Below, in pieces: positions 39,441 through 53,376 of a stretch of DNA of 64,000 bases (the first letter of the stretch is position 1; every line of letters begins with the position of its first letter). This DNA comes from Oxytricha trifallax (Eukaryota; Ciliophora; Spirotrichea; Sporadotrichida; Oxytrichidae). Location of the stretch: assembly GCA_000711775.1 (NCBI GenBank), contig ARYC01000108.1:62001-126000 (forward strand), written 5' to 3'. The position numbers and the translations under genes were made by a program. Under the pieces are notes generated by a model, which made no database searches, had not been told where the DNA came from, and was given only the letters and a program-made list of their open reading frames with translations.

Positions 39441-40469
39441 CTGTTCATTATATAGCACGAGCATTTACCAAATTAGTACAATTTCACATTTCACATCTAA
39501 AATCTGTACTTACTTTAGAGTAATTATGCAAGAAAATAAACTTGAAATGTACAATTTGTGCAATTAAATGCCTTAAATACTTTAGATAATGTTAAAATTA
39601 AATTTTATTAAAATAAATTTTGAATAAGTGCCAGTTATAATATATAATATTTTAAATTTAAATTACTTTATCTGAATTTACCTATTCTTTTTATATTTTA
39701 TTAGTAGTTGTATTATACATTTATGAAAATTACATTGTTTTGGAGAAAATAGAACATTTTATTTTTATATAGTAAAAATGGGTAAAGATTCGAAATAAAA
39801 AGATTTTAATATATTAAACAAAAATTAAAATTATAAAAATCTTTTGTCATGGGGGAAGTTTAAGCAATATAATATTAATAATATGTTAAATTTTATATTA
39901 TAAACATTATAATATGATGAAATTAAAGAATAAATTAAATAAAAACCTTTATTTTAAATAATTTTTATTGAAATTTATTATCATGGCTTGAAGATCATTA
40001 TTTTCAGTAATAATATTGGCCTACTTTAAAAAGGAAGGTTACTATTTTATTTTTAATTTATCCAAAATGTTGTTTAATATAAAACTTCATAAAATGTATT
40101 ATAATGTTTTTATTATAATTTTTTTATTTTTATAGTATTTTTTATTATTATAAAATTAATTTTAGTAATAAAAAATTTATTTAAAGTTCATTGATTTTAT
40201 TTTAAATATATTTAAATTATTAAATACATTTAAAATATATCACTTATTATAATAAACGAAGCAGCGAGATTTTTTATAACAGGGAAAGCTTCCTTTACTT
40301 AATTGAATCTTTTATTTGATTAATATTATCAATATATTTTTTATTTAAACATAGAAAAAAGTTTTTAATAGATAAACTTTATAGTTATACTTTTTTATAA
40401 ATGACTAAATAAATCTGAGTTAAAACTTTTTTTATATAAATTTAAATTATTTATTTTTTTATTTAATAA

Positions 40470-40790
40470 TCTAAGGAGACATCTTGGAAACCCGTATCTT
40501 TTCAGAGACGTCACTGTTGCCGGACAGTTCTGGTGTGTATGGAGAGCGTGCTAAAGATATCCAGTGCTACGTGACCACCAACTGGTAGTATCCGCCATGG
40601 GCATAGCGTCTCGTGGTAAGTGTAATCAGTAAGAGGGGCCACCACCTTTTTTACCAAGTGTAGCCATCACTGAAGCTTCAGGGACAGTTCTTCGATTCTC
40701 GCAGAATAGGCCATAGTCTGGTTGGTTTTTCTTCGCTGTTTATATATTTCAACGGTTCCACAGGGACCACGAATCAGACATCTCCATTAT
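40470..40790. other. GC-rich island, relative of the 37.3-kb island
   Basis: About 320 bp of balanced composition without a long open frame. Its right part, AATAGGCCATAGTCTGG and then TTGGTTTTTCTTCG, aligns with GACTAGGTAATAGCTAG and TTGGTTTTTTCGG at 37.77 kb. GCGTCTCGTGGTAAGTGT resembles GGCGTCTCATATGTGACTTT at 59.39 kb. GTTCTTCGATTCTCGC is B-box-like. This points to a diverged short interspersed family, but I cannot assign a class. Confidence 0.4.
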
Positions 40791-41161
40791 AATAATGGAA
40801 TATATATTTAATTGAGATTTCTCAACTTATTCAATCAATCAATCAAAAAACTAAAAAATTAATGGATATTTTTAAAGGAAATCACTTTAAGGTACGTAAA
40901 AGAAATTCCTTCTAAATACTGCTAATGAATAGAATATTTGGATTTAAATTTCACTAATTTAAAATTTAAATTAATTTAAATGCAATGGATTTCATTACTT
41001 AATTTGTTTGAGACTTTGAATTATATTAATTTAGAAATAGTCAGTAAATTTTTATTTTACTTTTTCGTTAAATTTATTTGTTATATTTAAAAACATATCC
41101 TTACTTCCATAATTAAATAATTTCTAAATTTAAAAATTACAGAATATAGTGTAATAAGAAA

Positions 41162-41290
41162 ATGGAAAGAATGCTTTTTGAAGAGAATCTTATGAGATAA
41201 TCTGTTACCAACAATCGTTAAATTTTGAAATATGCTAAAAATCTTAAAACATTTCCAAATTTACAGAGAGTTTGCATGTTTTTAAATTGA
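41162..41290 (+). other. coding-like islet, ATG to TGA
   Basis: Forty-two codons from ATG (41162) to TGA (41288-41290), reading MERMLFEENLMRQSVTNN and KYAKNLKTFPNLQRVCMF. The stretch is GC-raised over the flanks. The frame is also open upstream of the ATG, so the start is not certain. Unknown family. Confidence 0.27.
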
Positions 41291-42088
41291 AAATATAGAA
41301 TTTATAAACTTGTTATAATTCAATGTAAAAATCTCTAAGTTATACTTTAAAAGAGTACTTCTTCATGAATGGTACTTAGTATTCTGGTATTTTTATATAA
41401 ATTAAATATTTTAAATAAAATCATATAATTAAGAAATTAAAATATTATGTGTATGTTTGAAAATATGTTTTACTTTATTTGGATGGGGAGTTATTACCAT
41501 CAATCATAATCTGCTACTCAAAGTAAAGATATAGAATGAAATAAATAGTAATAAAATTAATTATAAAAAAAATAAAAGATGAAAAAAACTTTTAAAAAAT
41601 TAATATTATTAATTAAAAAGATTTATAAAATTAATATAAAAATAAATTATAATTAATACATAATAGAAACGAATGTTGGGGATAAGAACAATTAATTATA
41701 TAATTATTAATTATTTACTGAAATTAAAAATTAAAATTGGGCTAAAACCTAATTCATACATCCTGATTTTTATTATTTATAAGGACAAATAATTAATCGA
41801 GCCAATAGTTTTTTTATAAATAGTGCAACATTATGATATATTCAAATAATAATTAATTTTTAATTTATTTGTTCTAAATCCTAATCTTAGTATCTTAATT
41901 GATCTATGGGGTTTTATATTTATAAGAATTTAATAAAAAAGTAAACTTTTAATTAGTAAATATTTATATTTATATTAGAAAATCATTAAAATAATTTAAT
42001 TAATCATGATGCATTCATGGCTAACAAAATTATTAAATTTTTATAAGATTTTTATTGAATAAAAATTAATTTAAAAATAATACTAAAA

Positions 42089-42378
42089 ATGCTAGATCTT
42101 TTAATGATCTTTCAAATAAAAACTTTAGAAAACGTAGAATTACATAACTTTGATGAGACTTTACTATTAATAGAAAAAAGATTTTTATTTCAAGGATTCA
42201 ACTAATTAAATTATAAAATTTGATGTTTTGAGTAGCTTCAACTTTGATAAAAACATAAGGATTATGGTTTAATTGAAATTTGAGGATACAAGCTTCCTCT
42301 CATTTTGGTATTAAAGTTACAACTTATTCACAAAAATACATAACTATTTTGACTTGATTAATAATTTTATGCTTTTAT
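42089..42378 (+). other. two adjacent coding-like frames
   Basis: From ATG at 42089 a frame reads MLDLLMIFQIKTLENVEL and ends in TGA at 42221-42223. A second frame, shifted in phase, continues at once with SSFNFDKNIRIMVQLKFED and ends in TGA at about 42376-42378. The sequence between 42089 and 42330 is less AT-rich than its surroundings. It may be one gene piece with a frameshift. Unknown family. Confidence 0.25.
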
Positions 42379-43136
42379 GATATTTTTATTTCTTCATTTA
42401 ATATAAATAAATTCTAATCTTAAATGTATTAATTTTTAAAAATGCTACAAACAGAAAAGAGGTCCTATAAAAAATATAATAGCAATTTATAAAAATATTA
42501 ACATGAAAAATAACTGAATTTTATAATTTTTAATTTACTTCTAAATGTCGATATGATTTAAAATCATCAAATTTCTACTTTTAAAATTCTTAAAGGATTC
42601 TATGACGTTGTTAAATGGAAACTGTCAATTATATTTTAATATAGATTTAGTTTTGATTCATATTATATAATCTATTCACTAGTTTAAATATAATAATAAT
42701 AATAGAAGAAATGGGGGGATTTAACTGCCTCCGTTCAGTTTATCTCCCTTTCAGAAGTTTCTTGCCCCAACATTTAATTTTATAATTTTCGGAATAAAAA
42801 TATGAGAAACATATAAATTATAATTTCAATATCCATGACTAAATTCAACACAACTTTTAATAATTTATTATACTTAAGGTCTATTATTATTCTTTATCAA
42901 ATTATATATTAAAAACAATGCTGTAATAATTCCTTTTTTTAAATAATTAATGCGATATTCATTAAAATTAGGAATTTATTATTAATGTAGAAGTAATATT
43001 TTATGCCATATAAATTACTATGTCATAATTTATTATAAGGATTCTTTAGAAATTATAAAATATTTGTTAATTTTATTTTTGTTCAGGAAACTTCCCTCAA
43101 AGATATAATAAAATTATTATATATATATACTTTATA

Positions 43137-43187
<51 letters not shown>

Positions 43188-46100
43188 CAGAAACATATAA
43201 TTAATAATTTATGTGGAAATTTTTTAATATTATTTTTAAATTTATTGTTTTCTTTTCATAAAAAAGTAAAATTAATTAATTTATTATTTTGAAATTATTT
43301 TCACTATTTTTTTTATTTATTTTTAAAATATATTTTTAATTATAAATTACATTTTAAATATAATTTTTATACTAAATTTTAAATTAGTAAAAATGCATCC
43401 TTATAATACTTAATAATTAATCAAATTTAATATATTCACATTTTTACTTTAACATGATTGATAATCATATTTAAATAAATTTTATTATTATAATAGTAAA
43501 TTATACTTATTAAACCAAATACTTCACCAATCGAATCCTATAAAAAATATAAATTATTGTGATTTATTTAATTTAACATTTTTTTCTACATAGAAAAAAT
43601 TTTGTAAGTATAAATAATAATGCATTAAATATGAAAAATATCAACTTTATAATGAAACTTGAATTCTTTTAAATTTATTATAGATTCATTTATTACACAA
43701 TAATATGAATTATTTTGTTCAATTTTTTAATTAAAAACTATCATAGATACGTAGAATTAATTATCTAGGAAACTCTTTGAATATACCTTTTTATTTTAAG
43801 ATTAATTTTTCTAACAAATAATTAAATATTTCTTAGACCACTAAGCATTACAATATAATCTTTCAATTAAAAAATGAAAATTAACCTTACTTAGGATAAT
43901 ATATATTCATGAGTAAATTTGATAAATAAGGTAATACCAAAAATTTCCTTTCGATAAATATATTCATGAAAACTTTAATTTATAATTAAAACAATTTTTA
44001 TCTGAAATTAAATATGCTAACTCACAACCAGAACAAACTATTTATAAAGTGATTAAGCTAATATTTAATATTCTTAGAAGAATAATATCAATTTATTTAT
44101 AATATTATTCTAAGTTGTTAATAACTTTTATCTAATAAATAATTCATTTTTCTTATAAAAATTTTTAAACTAGGGAAGTATTATAATAATTAATAAAAGT
44201 TGATAATTTAAAAGTACTCAAGAACCATGCCTTTAAATAATTTAATATTATATTTAATTTAAAATATTGATGTGAGCAACTGCAGAGAACAAAGATGCCA
44301 ATATAGGTTAACGAAAACTGAAAAAGCATAAATATATAATAATTAAAGTAGGGTCTTTTATCTTTGTAAGACTTAACTGATTATCATAATCATTATCTAA
44401 TTTAACAATATTTTTTCCTTGGTTTATTTTAATTATTCCTAAAAATTATATTTAAGTATTCAAAACTATAAATTTGTCTCTTGTTAATTCTCCCAAAATA
44501 ATCATAGGGTAATTTTTCAAAGTAGATGGATAATTTATAGATAACATGTGAAATAAAAGGTTTTAGACTAAGTTGCCTCGTAATTTTGGTAAAATGACTC
44601 ATTGAAAATTCAGAAATGTTAAAAAGTCAATCATTTTAACAGACAATTACAAAATTTAACAAATTTGTAAAATTAATAACAATTTTAAATCAAAATTGTT
44701 TAATCAATACTATAGTCAATGTCTTTTTAGCTTTAACAAGTAATGGGTAAATTTCATTTTGCTTAAAAGAATATAATTTAAATATAATTAAATTAATTAT
44801 ATTTTCAAATATAAATTTATATATATTATAAATATGGATTTTATTAAATAAATATAAATTATAACTAAGTAGTATAAAAATAGTCGATTTATAATATTAA
44901 TCTCTATTAATTGTATTTTATAATATGATATAATTAACTTATGTCATTTCATCTAATCATAAATAGATACATTTAATGATATTTTAAGATTATTTATTAT
45001 AATATTCTATAAAAAAATAAAAATCTATAATTTTTTTATTCAAATTTTTAAAGCGCTAATATATTTATTCAATAAATAAATAGAATTAAAAAACCTTAAA
45101 ATATATATTTTAATATATGTGTGCATATAGTCAAGCATAGTGGATACATGTAATTAATTTTAAATCTGTATTGCACTTTCTGTTACAATATAAAATAAAT
45201 GAAATATAGTAAAATATTGTATATTTATATTTAAAATACTTAAATATTATATTTCTTAATTTAATAATTATTCTTTTATAAAAATTATTTTAAGAACTTT
45301 TATTAATACATTTACTTTAAAATAAAAAATTGTTAAAATAAATTTTAAGAAAAATAAATATATTTTTATTATAAAAAATTTTACTTTGCTTAGATCTATT
45401 TTATTTTTATCCAAAAATTAAAATTATATATCAAATTCAATATTCAATTATATTTTGAAAAAAAGCTTAAGTTTAAGATTAATAATTGGTTAATTAATGT
45501 CTTTTTAGTGCAGGCAAATCCTTGTTACTTAATTGATATTATATTTACATAAATTTATTTATTTTGTGGTCGAAATAAAAATAAAAACTAATATAAAAAG
45601 TTATATTTTTTTATTTTATTATAAAGAAATTCTAAAATTTAGAAAATGATTTAATTAAAAATATAATTAATTTATTATTATTATTTATTAAATATAAATT
45701 TTCATAAAAAAATAAAATTAATGTATTTAATTATCAAATTTTTAACAAAAATATTTATATATCATTAATTTGTTAAAGTAATTCTTTCACTTTATTAATA
45801 CACTTATTAGTTATATAAGTATCAAATGAACATTAGTGTCAATGTAGGTGACTAATAAATTTTATATATAATTATTGGAATTATATTAACTAAATTAATG
45901 TACATAATTATAATTAGTAAAAAAGTTTATTATGAAATAGATTTTTATTAAGTTAGATTAAATTAATATAAAACAGTAAATTGAAGTGGAATTTTTAAAA
46001 ATACTATTTGAAGAACTTCCGAAATTGAAGCATTCATTAAATATATTTAGAATAAAATCATTTTAAAAATATGATAAAATATATTTAAGATCTATTGTAA

Positions 46101-48850
46101 TTTTATAATTTCTTTTTCTTCACATTGCCAATTAAAAGTTTTATAAGGGAATTAGGAATTTACTTAAGTTTCTTAGTAGAAGATCTAGATTTTTTTTATA
46201 ATTTTATATTCAATCAATAAAGATTAAGAAAACCTTTACTATTTTAAATCATAGATATTTAGAAAGTGAATCTTTAAGCTATTCAAATTTGATATTTATT
46301 ATCAGTTTATTACAAAAGTTTCAGTTTAGAAAATATCTAATAGAGTTGTTTTGAAAATTGTATTTTTAATATATTTATCATGAAAATTAAGTTTGCTATA
46401 AATAGTAAAGAGATTAATTATTAAAGAAAATTAAAAAAAGATTTACTTAATATAGTTGATTGTTTAATCTATTCTTAACTGAAAGATATATGTTTTAAAC
46501 GTTGAAATTGGAGAAAAGATGAAATTTAAAATCAAAACTTATACTGATTAAAGTAAATCACATAAATCTATCTTTTTTTAATGATTAAAGTAATAACATG
46601 AGTTAAGTACAATTTCTACTAAGATGTTGGCTGATAATTTTAAATTAATTTATTTATATTTCAATTTCAATTTAATATAAGATTTACAACATTTAATAAT
46701 TAAAATATCAAGATTATTCTTACAGATGCATCTCAATACTCATAAATGATGCTTTTTAGTCATATTAAAAGATATTTGAATAAAAAAAAATATAGAAATA
46801 TGTCATTAATTTTAATTCTAACCAATAGATATTTTTCCACTTTAAATTCTTTTTATAATTAAATTAAATTAATTATAAACAAAGCTCATTAAAATTTATA
46901 TTAATTCTAATCATAATAGCAATTATTATTTATATTATATCATAAATATTTTTAAAATACATATTTATCAATAATTATTATAAATATTAAATTATTATTA
47001 TTTTATATTTTAAATTATATAATTGACAATAATAAAAATTTATCTCTTTATATTTACTAAATCTATTCTACCTTTATATTAGTCTTGAGATAAAAGAGCA
47101 TAATATTCCAATATTAGATTTGAATATTAATAATTAATTAGAAATTGGTTTATATTACTTTAAATATGGAGTAAGTTATCTGAAAAAATACGAATTTTAG
47201 ACATCAGGAATTTAAAGTCAACTTTCTTGATCATGAATGGTCTAGAATTTTTCGATATTTTTCAAACTTCAACAACATCTACAACTACTTCTGCCCTAAA
47301 CCTAAACCCCAAAAGTTTTGTAAAAAATGACCAGAAAATATCTAACTGCCACTATTTTGGCAATACTGTACTTTGAATTAGAGATCAAAATTCCTAGAAG
47401 ATTATGTGTCAGCAATATTTAATTGGTTTTCTTAAAATATCATAATTTATTTATCACATTTATATATTTTTATCAATTATTTATCTTAATTGAAAATATA
47501 AATACAAAACTAAAACTTAAATTATTATATTTATTATATTAATAAGTATTAAATATTAATTAATATAATATAGTAATTTCAATTAATATAATATATTATA
47601 GTATTTGAATTAATAAATTATTTATTATTTTTTCAATATATTATTGTAATGATGTGCATTTATTTATGTTCATATCCTTCCATTTGTTTGTTAAAGCTTA
47701 TTTTACTTATCAATTATAGTTATTATATTTTTATTTTTGTTAAACTCTTTTTATTAAAATATATGATCAAGATAACTCTTAGAAGATTTGAGTTAAATTT
47801 ATTTGTTGTTATTATTAAAATTTTTTACAATCAAATTTAAAATGCCTTAATTTATAGAATTAAAGACAATATGTAATTTAAACTAATATTCTATCTTTAA
47901 AATAAATTTTTTGATTAATTTTTTATAGTATATACGATTTTTGTATAAAATTAGAATTATTTTATACTTATATTAAAATAGTTACAGTAGTGTTTGCTAT
48001 AAAAGTTACAATAATTTAAATTAACTTTACAATAATGTGTATAGCAAAAAATTAAAGCTATTGATAATTATATAAAAATAAATAATTTAGCAATAATAAC
48101 TTTTTTAATTTATTGAATTTATTTACTACATTTGTAATAATATAATTGTAATTAATACTGTAGCTCATCATTCGAGAATTAAATATTTTAATTATAAATA
48201 TATATTTATAAATTAAATAGGGATGTTATGTTAAAATAATCATTGTATTTAGTATTATATCTTAAATAAAGATATTAATATCTTTTAATTTCATTTTAAG
48301 TAGATTAGGATTATGGTAAATTAATTAGCAATAATATATATTTCATTAAATATTTCATATTAATTATAATAAAAATATTATATAACCAAATTATCAAATT
48401 TTATTATATGAATTTGATTACTTAAAATATTCATAATAAAAATTATTATATTTGATTGTTTAAAATAATTGATTAATGATTATTTACTATTAAATAATTA
48501 AATAAAAATACAAATAATTTGCTATTATTTTGAAAATTCAAGGTAAAGTATATTTGTAAAAGAATTTTAAGGATCAAATTACCCAGAATAAAATTATGAC
48601 AAAGAAAATTTATGTACCTCTGAATTGTTCATATGTATAAATAAAAAGAGTAAAAATAATCAGAAATATATTATTTACTACATATCTCTAATTAATTAAA
48701 ACCTAAATATCTCTTATTAATTAAAACTATAACTCGTGAAGTGTTATAAATATTAAAAAAAGCTCTATAATAAACTTTTCATTTGCTTTAATACAAATCA
48801 TAAATTTAATTTAATTTATATTATAAGAATAAAAATACACATTATACTAA
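42379..48850. other. AT-rich germline DNA, no firm gene
   Basis: Long AT-rich stretch. Small GC-raised patches lie at 42705-42775, 44270-44340, 44527-44760 and 47210-47400. The 44.5-kb patch is open in two frames, one interrupted by an in-frame TGA at about 44600. The 47.2-kb patch holds one and a half telomere-like repeats (AAACCTAAACCCCAAAA) beside a short ATG-initiated frame at 47327. None can be called a gene. Confidence 0.4.
43139..43183. repeat. (AT)n microsatellite
   Basis: About 44 bases of alternating AT, with a shorter AT run just upstream near 43118-43129. Confidence 0.9.
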
Positions 48851-48851
48851 T

Positions 48852-49790
48852 ATTATTGTAGGATTACTTTTGCTTTGGGAAAAATTAAATTAAATTAAAG
48901 TTAAATTAGCAAAATATAAATTGCTGAACTTTAATTTCTGTAAACTTAGACATAGAACCTTTTTGAAAGAGAATTCAAAATCAGCTGGACTTTACTTTTT
49001 ATAAGTATACATAACGAAAGAACTTTTATAGCTGAATTTATATACATATTTCAAAGAAATTATTGTTATGGTTAATAAAAATATATATACAAAAGCTCAA
49101 GCTTCAACTTTATATTAGTATTATATTGTTTTAATTTAATATATAAAAATTCCTGATAAATTAAATTTTATAAGTATTTTAGAGTATAGTTTTTTAATAG
49201 AATTTTTTTCGTTCTTTAAGTAACTGTCTATAAATCACTTTGGATTTTTAGGGTGCTATATATTGAATCTTGAATCGAAATTAATGGATGTAAAGAAGTT
49301 AATTATAATTATCGAACATTATTCTAAATCATTTTAGATTAGTTATAATTCCATTTAGATTAATAGAGGATATATTTAAAATATTTAAACATGTCAAAAT
49401 TATTTTCAAAGCTTCTACCTTTTAAAAGGTTGAACTTGTTGAAAAGTAAAATTATCAATGAAGATCTTAAAATTAAAATATAATTTATTTATTTATATTT
49501 TAACATATTTAAAAAATGGAGAATTAAAGATATTGAAGTCTTATTTTAAGCTTTTTCAACAGTAAGAAACCTAATTGAATTGGTTTTTTATAATTGGCGG
49601 TACCACTTTATTGCATTCATGAATAGAGATAACTCGGCATTAATTTCGGATGATTTGATTGCTAATATAAAGTCGAATAACCTTGCTTCAGGGATATGAT
49701 TGAGGTAAAGCCAATAGTAAAGTCCAACTAGTATTGAATTTGCTATCTTACAATTACTATATTTACTAAGTTTACAGAGAGTTAAATGCC
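48852..49790. mobile_element. foldback element, copy 5, split by an insertion
   Basis: The left arm (about 48852-48995) starts ATTATTGTAGGATTACTTTT and runs to CAGCTGGACTTTAC. The expected continuation, TTGGCGGTACCACTTTATTG, appears only at 49594. The opposite arm with AGTAAAGTCCAACTAG follows to about 49790. The element is thus interrupted by about 590 bp (next entry). Both arms are diverged. Confidence 0.65.
49005..49593. mobile_element. 589-bp insertion inside foldback copy 5
   Basis: The 9-bp word TTTTTATAA lies at both junctions (48996-49004 and 49585-49593), consistent with a target-site duplication or an IES-type direct repeat. The insert is AT-rich. It shows no terminal inverted repeats and no recognisable gene. 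It may be a MITE, a retroposed fragment or an eliminated segment inside an eliminated element. Confidence 0.5.
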
Positions 49791-50397
49791 AAGAATTTCA
49801 TTTTATTTCATTTCAATCTATTTTATTTTCTATCAAAATAATTAATTCCTAAAATACCAAGAATGTATTTAATTAAGGAAAGAATAAGTATTCCGAAAGA
49901 TATTGGCTCGATTAAACAAAAATAGTATTGAAAAAATTATTAAAAATTATAATAAAAGTTCAGATTAAATATAAATAGTAAGCTAAAACAAAATTTTTTA
50001 TAGAGAACAATGTAATTATATATATTTAATATAAATTATCATAATTAAAATAATTTAATATAAATATTAGGTAATTAAGAAAAATATAAATATTTTTTTC
50101 AAAATATATTGGTATATTTATATTTTTAACTAATTGAATAGCTCGTGATACATAGTTATCATACTACTAGAAAATAAAATAACAAAATAATTAATTATAT
50201 ATTTATTATAAATTATCAATTAAATACTTATTAATTTATATATAAATTGTATTTTATCAAAGAAATGTTTTTGTCTATTTGATAAATTATTTTTACTTGA
50301 GATTTTATTCTTTAAAAAAATTAAATATTAAATATAAATTGATTTATTATTAATTTATATAACTATTTATTAATAATATTTAATTCATATTAGTAAA

Positions 50398-50559
50398 ATG
50401 GTACAAATAGATCTTCGACATCTGAATAGATTTAAAACATATTAGAAGACAATTAAGTTATTAGGTGTTCGAAGAGAATAGAGTTTCTTAACAGTACTTC
50501 ATTTGATTTCAATTAGAACGAAAATATAATAAGTATTTAATGAATGGATTAAGAGTTGA
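50398..50559 (+). other. coding-like islet, ATG to TGA
   Basis: Fifty-three codons from ATG (50398) to TGA (50557-50559), reading MVQIDLRHLNRFKTYQKTIK and LLGVRREQSFLTVLHLISIR. GC is raised over most of the length. The product is basic and helical. Unknown family. Together with the next three entries it may belong to one plus-strand gene in pieces. Confidence 0.3.
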
Positions 50560-50959
50560 AGGAATTCTAATATATATTATATACAATATATAATTCATTA
50601 AAAATAATTTAAGTATAATTAATTAAATACATATAGTTTTGCTATCAAAATCTTAATTTTGAATATTTAGTTATATTTCTATAATAACATTATTTAATTT
50701 TAAATATAAATAAATGAAATATAGAAAAAATGAATATTATATATAAAAAAAATAAGTGTTTGGATTAATTTAATTATCTAATAATTTGAACAAAAGATAT
50801 AATCTAAAATTTTTAATTAAACCACTAATTAATATAAAATTTTTAATTAAACAATAGAAGACATATTCTTAGTAAAAATTATCATAAAAGATATTTGAAG
50901 ATCTTATTTCATTATCAAAATTTAAAGTTAATGAATTCAAAAAATTATTTCAATAGAGT

Positions 50960-51415
50960 GAATGAAGTCCCTACTAATTTTGTTATAAATTTAATAATAA
51001 TATTATTTGCCTTTAAAAGATTTCTTAACTTCAGATTCAACCATATTTAAATCTACATTTCCCTAAAGTGTTTATAGAGGGTATTACACGAAAACGAAGT
51101 GCATTAAAACATAAAAAAATCTTCCTAACTTATATAATCTTGAAGCAAGAGAAGATAGAAAAGTTTTTTTTTCCAAGCGTTTTAATGTATAGCTTCATTG
51201 AATCTAAGCAAGAAATACTTATCATAAATAAATATGGATTATTCTAAACAACTAATTCTTCAAATCTTTATTCTCATTCCAAGCCGAGCTAGTAGTCTTA
51301 AGTGAATAATTGGGATTATATAAGCATTTAATTTTTTTCTTATTTAATGTTTTTGAGTAAATAATTTGAAAATGTAATCCGAATTTTATTTAAATAAGCT
51401 TAATTTTCATGAGAA
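50960..51415 (+). other. coding-like open frame
   Basis: About 150 codons without TGA; the central 51060-51300 part is GC-raised. It reads PKVFIEGITRKRSALKHKKI, EKIEKFFFPSVLMYSFIESK and later SNLYSHSKPSQQSQVNNWDY. A second frame over 51067-51200 is also open, so the phase is not certain. No start codon and no family recognised. Confidence 0.25.
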
Positions 51416-51599
51416 AATAGAAAAATTGGAATAAAATCGTGAATATGACAAAAGAGCACTTTTAATTAGATTTTTTTCACAAAAATTACATCTAAATTGA
51501 TTTAAACTATCACTTATAATTTTTATAAACCAAAGAACTCTATTCTTAATACATAATCAAGTTCTCTCTAAATTTTCTAAATCATTTTTATTAATATAA

Positions 51600-51707
51600 A
51601 TGCTAAAGGATGAACTTGTTATGATAGTTAACTTCATTTTAAACTTAAGAAATCCTATGCCTTTCGAATATATAAAAACTTAGAATATATGGAAATAATT
51701 TAAATGA
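51600..51707 (+). other. coding-like islet, ATG to TGA
   Basis: Thirty-five codons from ATG (51600) to TGA (51705-51707): MLKDELVMIVNFILNLRNPM then FEYIKTQNIWKQFK. Immediately downstream another frame reads KKITELFGTPTNKQRQN, reminiscent of the region after the catalytic core of CMGC kinases (ELLGTP), but with no other kinase motif in reach. Tentative. Confidence 0.22.
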
Positions 51708-52382
51708 TGAGTATTTTCTCAAATTAGGTTGTTACGTTTAGTTTAGCAAAATTATGATTTTATTAAAAAAATTACAGAGCTATTTGGAACTCCAACTAAT
51801 AAATAAAGATAAAACAAGAGTTCTTAATCCCATTATATTTGTGATTTAGAACTTCTATCGTCTAAAAAAGATCATATTGGATTTCTTATTATAATTATGA
51901 TTATTTTTATTATTTATTAAAATATTTATCCAGATTTTGTTGTGCTTTTATCATATTTCGTAAATATAAACAAATTAATATTTTTTAATAACTAAATCCT
52001 AAAAGTAACTTTTAATTTATTTTCATAGTATTCATATAAATTTATTTAATATTAGTATTTTATTTATTTTAATATATATGCTCGAACTAATTAAATAATA
52101 ATATTATTAAAAAATAGCATTATTATATTATTAAATTTGTTTGTTTTTAGCATATTATATAATTCTGGAGATACGAATAAACCCAGAAATAAAACTCAAA
52201 CATATTTGATATCAGGAACTATGCCTAAAATAACTTTGTTAATATGGATTGGTGTGCATTCTATCTCCCATGCAGTTTGAACGCCTAATACGTAATTAAA
52301 TATAATTTCATTGAAGATTTTTCTATTTTCTAAAGTATTTTACTTTTTTTTTTATATTAAAACGTTAAGTCTTTATTATAAG

Positions 52383-52472
52383 ATGGTTTAAGAAAATTAC
52401 GATATGGTTATTCAAAATCTTCGGATAATAGGAAGCCTCGCTTTAAAGAGGGGTATATTTAAGTCTGATTGA
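52383..52472 (+). other. short coding-like frame, ATG to TGA
   Basis: Twenty-nine codons from ATG (52383) to TGA (52470-52472): MVQENYDMVIQNLRIIGSLA then LKRGIFKSD. The stretch is GC-raised. The preceding patch at 52166-52325 is also GC-raised and open in two frames. Possible 3' MDS of the gene suggested by the neighbouring islets. Confidence 0.25.
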
Positions 52473-52705
52473 GTGATTTAAAGTATAAAAAAGCCTAGTA
52501 ATAAATAAAAACTTTAAAATTTCATGTAATTTAATACTAAAAATAACTTATTTGATCATATTTTTGCAAGTTTTAAAGATATTTATAATTATTTACAAGT
52601 AAAATTAATATAAAAAATAAATTAATTTAAATAATTTAAAAATTTTGCTGAATATAAAAGTACTATTATTTTATAATTCAAATAACTGTTTTACCTATGT
52701 TAATT

Positions 52706-53376
52706 GGTCGGTGTCTAAGTCTGTAGCAAAATCTTTCGAAACCTAAGTTGTTGGCACTATTAATTTTATAAAATTGACCGAAATCCTATGTCGGTTGCAA
52801 AAAAAAATTATTTTATTCTTATTCGGAAGGATTTTTTACTACAATTAATATGAAAATTTTATCACTGATAGTTAATCAACCTTCATCATAACAACTTTGG
52901 CATTTCATGGATGCTGTTTATCATATAAATAAATTAAACTTTCTAAAATGAATTGCGTCCCTTTTTCAGATAATTTGCTTATAAAAAATAACTCTAAATA
53001 TCAATGAAAATAGATCGCATCGACGATTACTATATAACATACTTCAATTTTACTCTATTTCACAATAATAATATATATATATTGTCATTATAATTTCATT
53101 GATATTAAATAGTTATATTTTAATAGCAATTATTTGAGAAGAAAAAAAAAATGCAATAATATTAGAAATTCTAATTTATCTCGTATGCGAAACATGTGTC
53201 AATCAAATGTCCAAGTTGTTACGATGATATTGATTAATCTGATAAAAATTTTTAATTTATTGGTGCTCTAAATGTTAACCAACTACTTAAAAAAAATCTT
53301 AATCATGCTACCATGCTACCGACTTAAGATTTCGGTGAATTTCGAAATATTAATATTGCCAACGACTCAGACCTCA
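52706..53376. mobile_element. ~670-bp inverted-repeat element with iterated end motif
   Basis: The left end has three spaced units resembling GAAATCCTAAGTCGGTTGCA (52711-52730, 52736-52757, 52779-52800). The right end has three in inverted orientation (53273-53300, 53312-53336, 53357-53376). The spacer is AT-rich and has no gene. Iterated subterminal motifs are typical of transposase-binding sites in DNA transposons; the function here is inferred. Similar units occur at 57.78-57.93 and 63.58-63.64 kb. Confidence 0.55.

Noticed and set aside
44276..44930. A TGA-free frame of more than 190 codons, rich in Gln.
   Set aside because: Most of its Gln are TAA triplets from A/T background, and a second frame over the same DNA looks equally protein-like.
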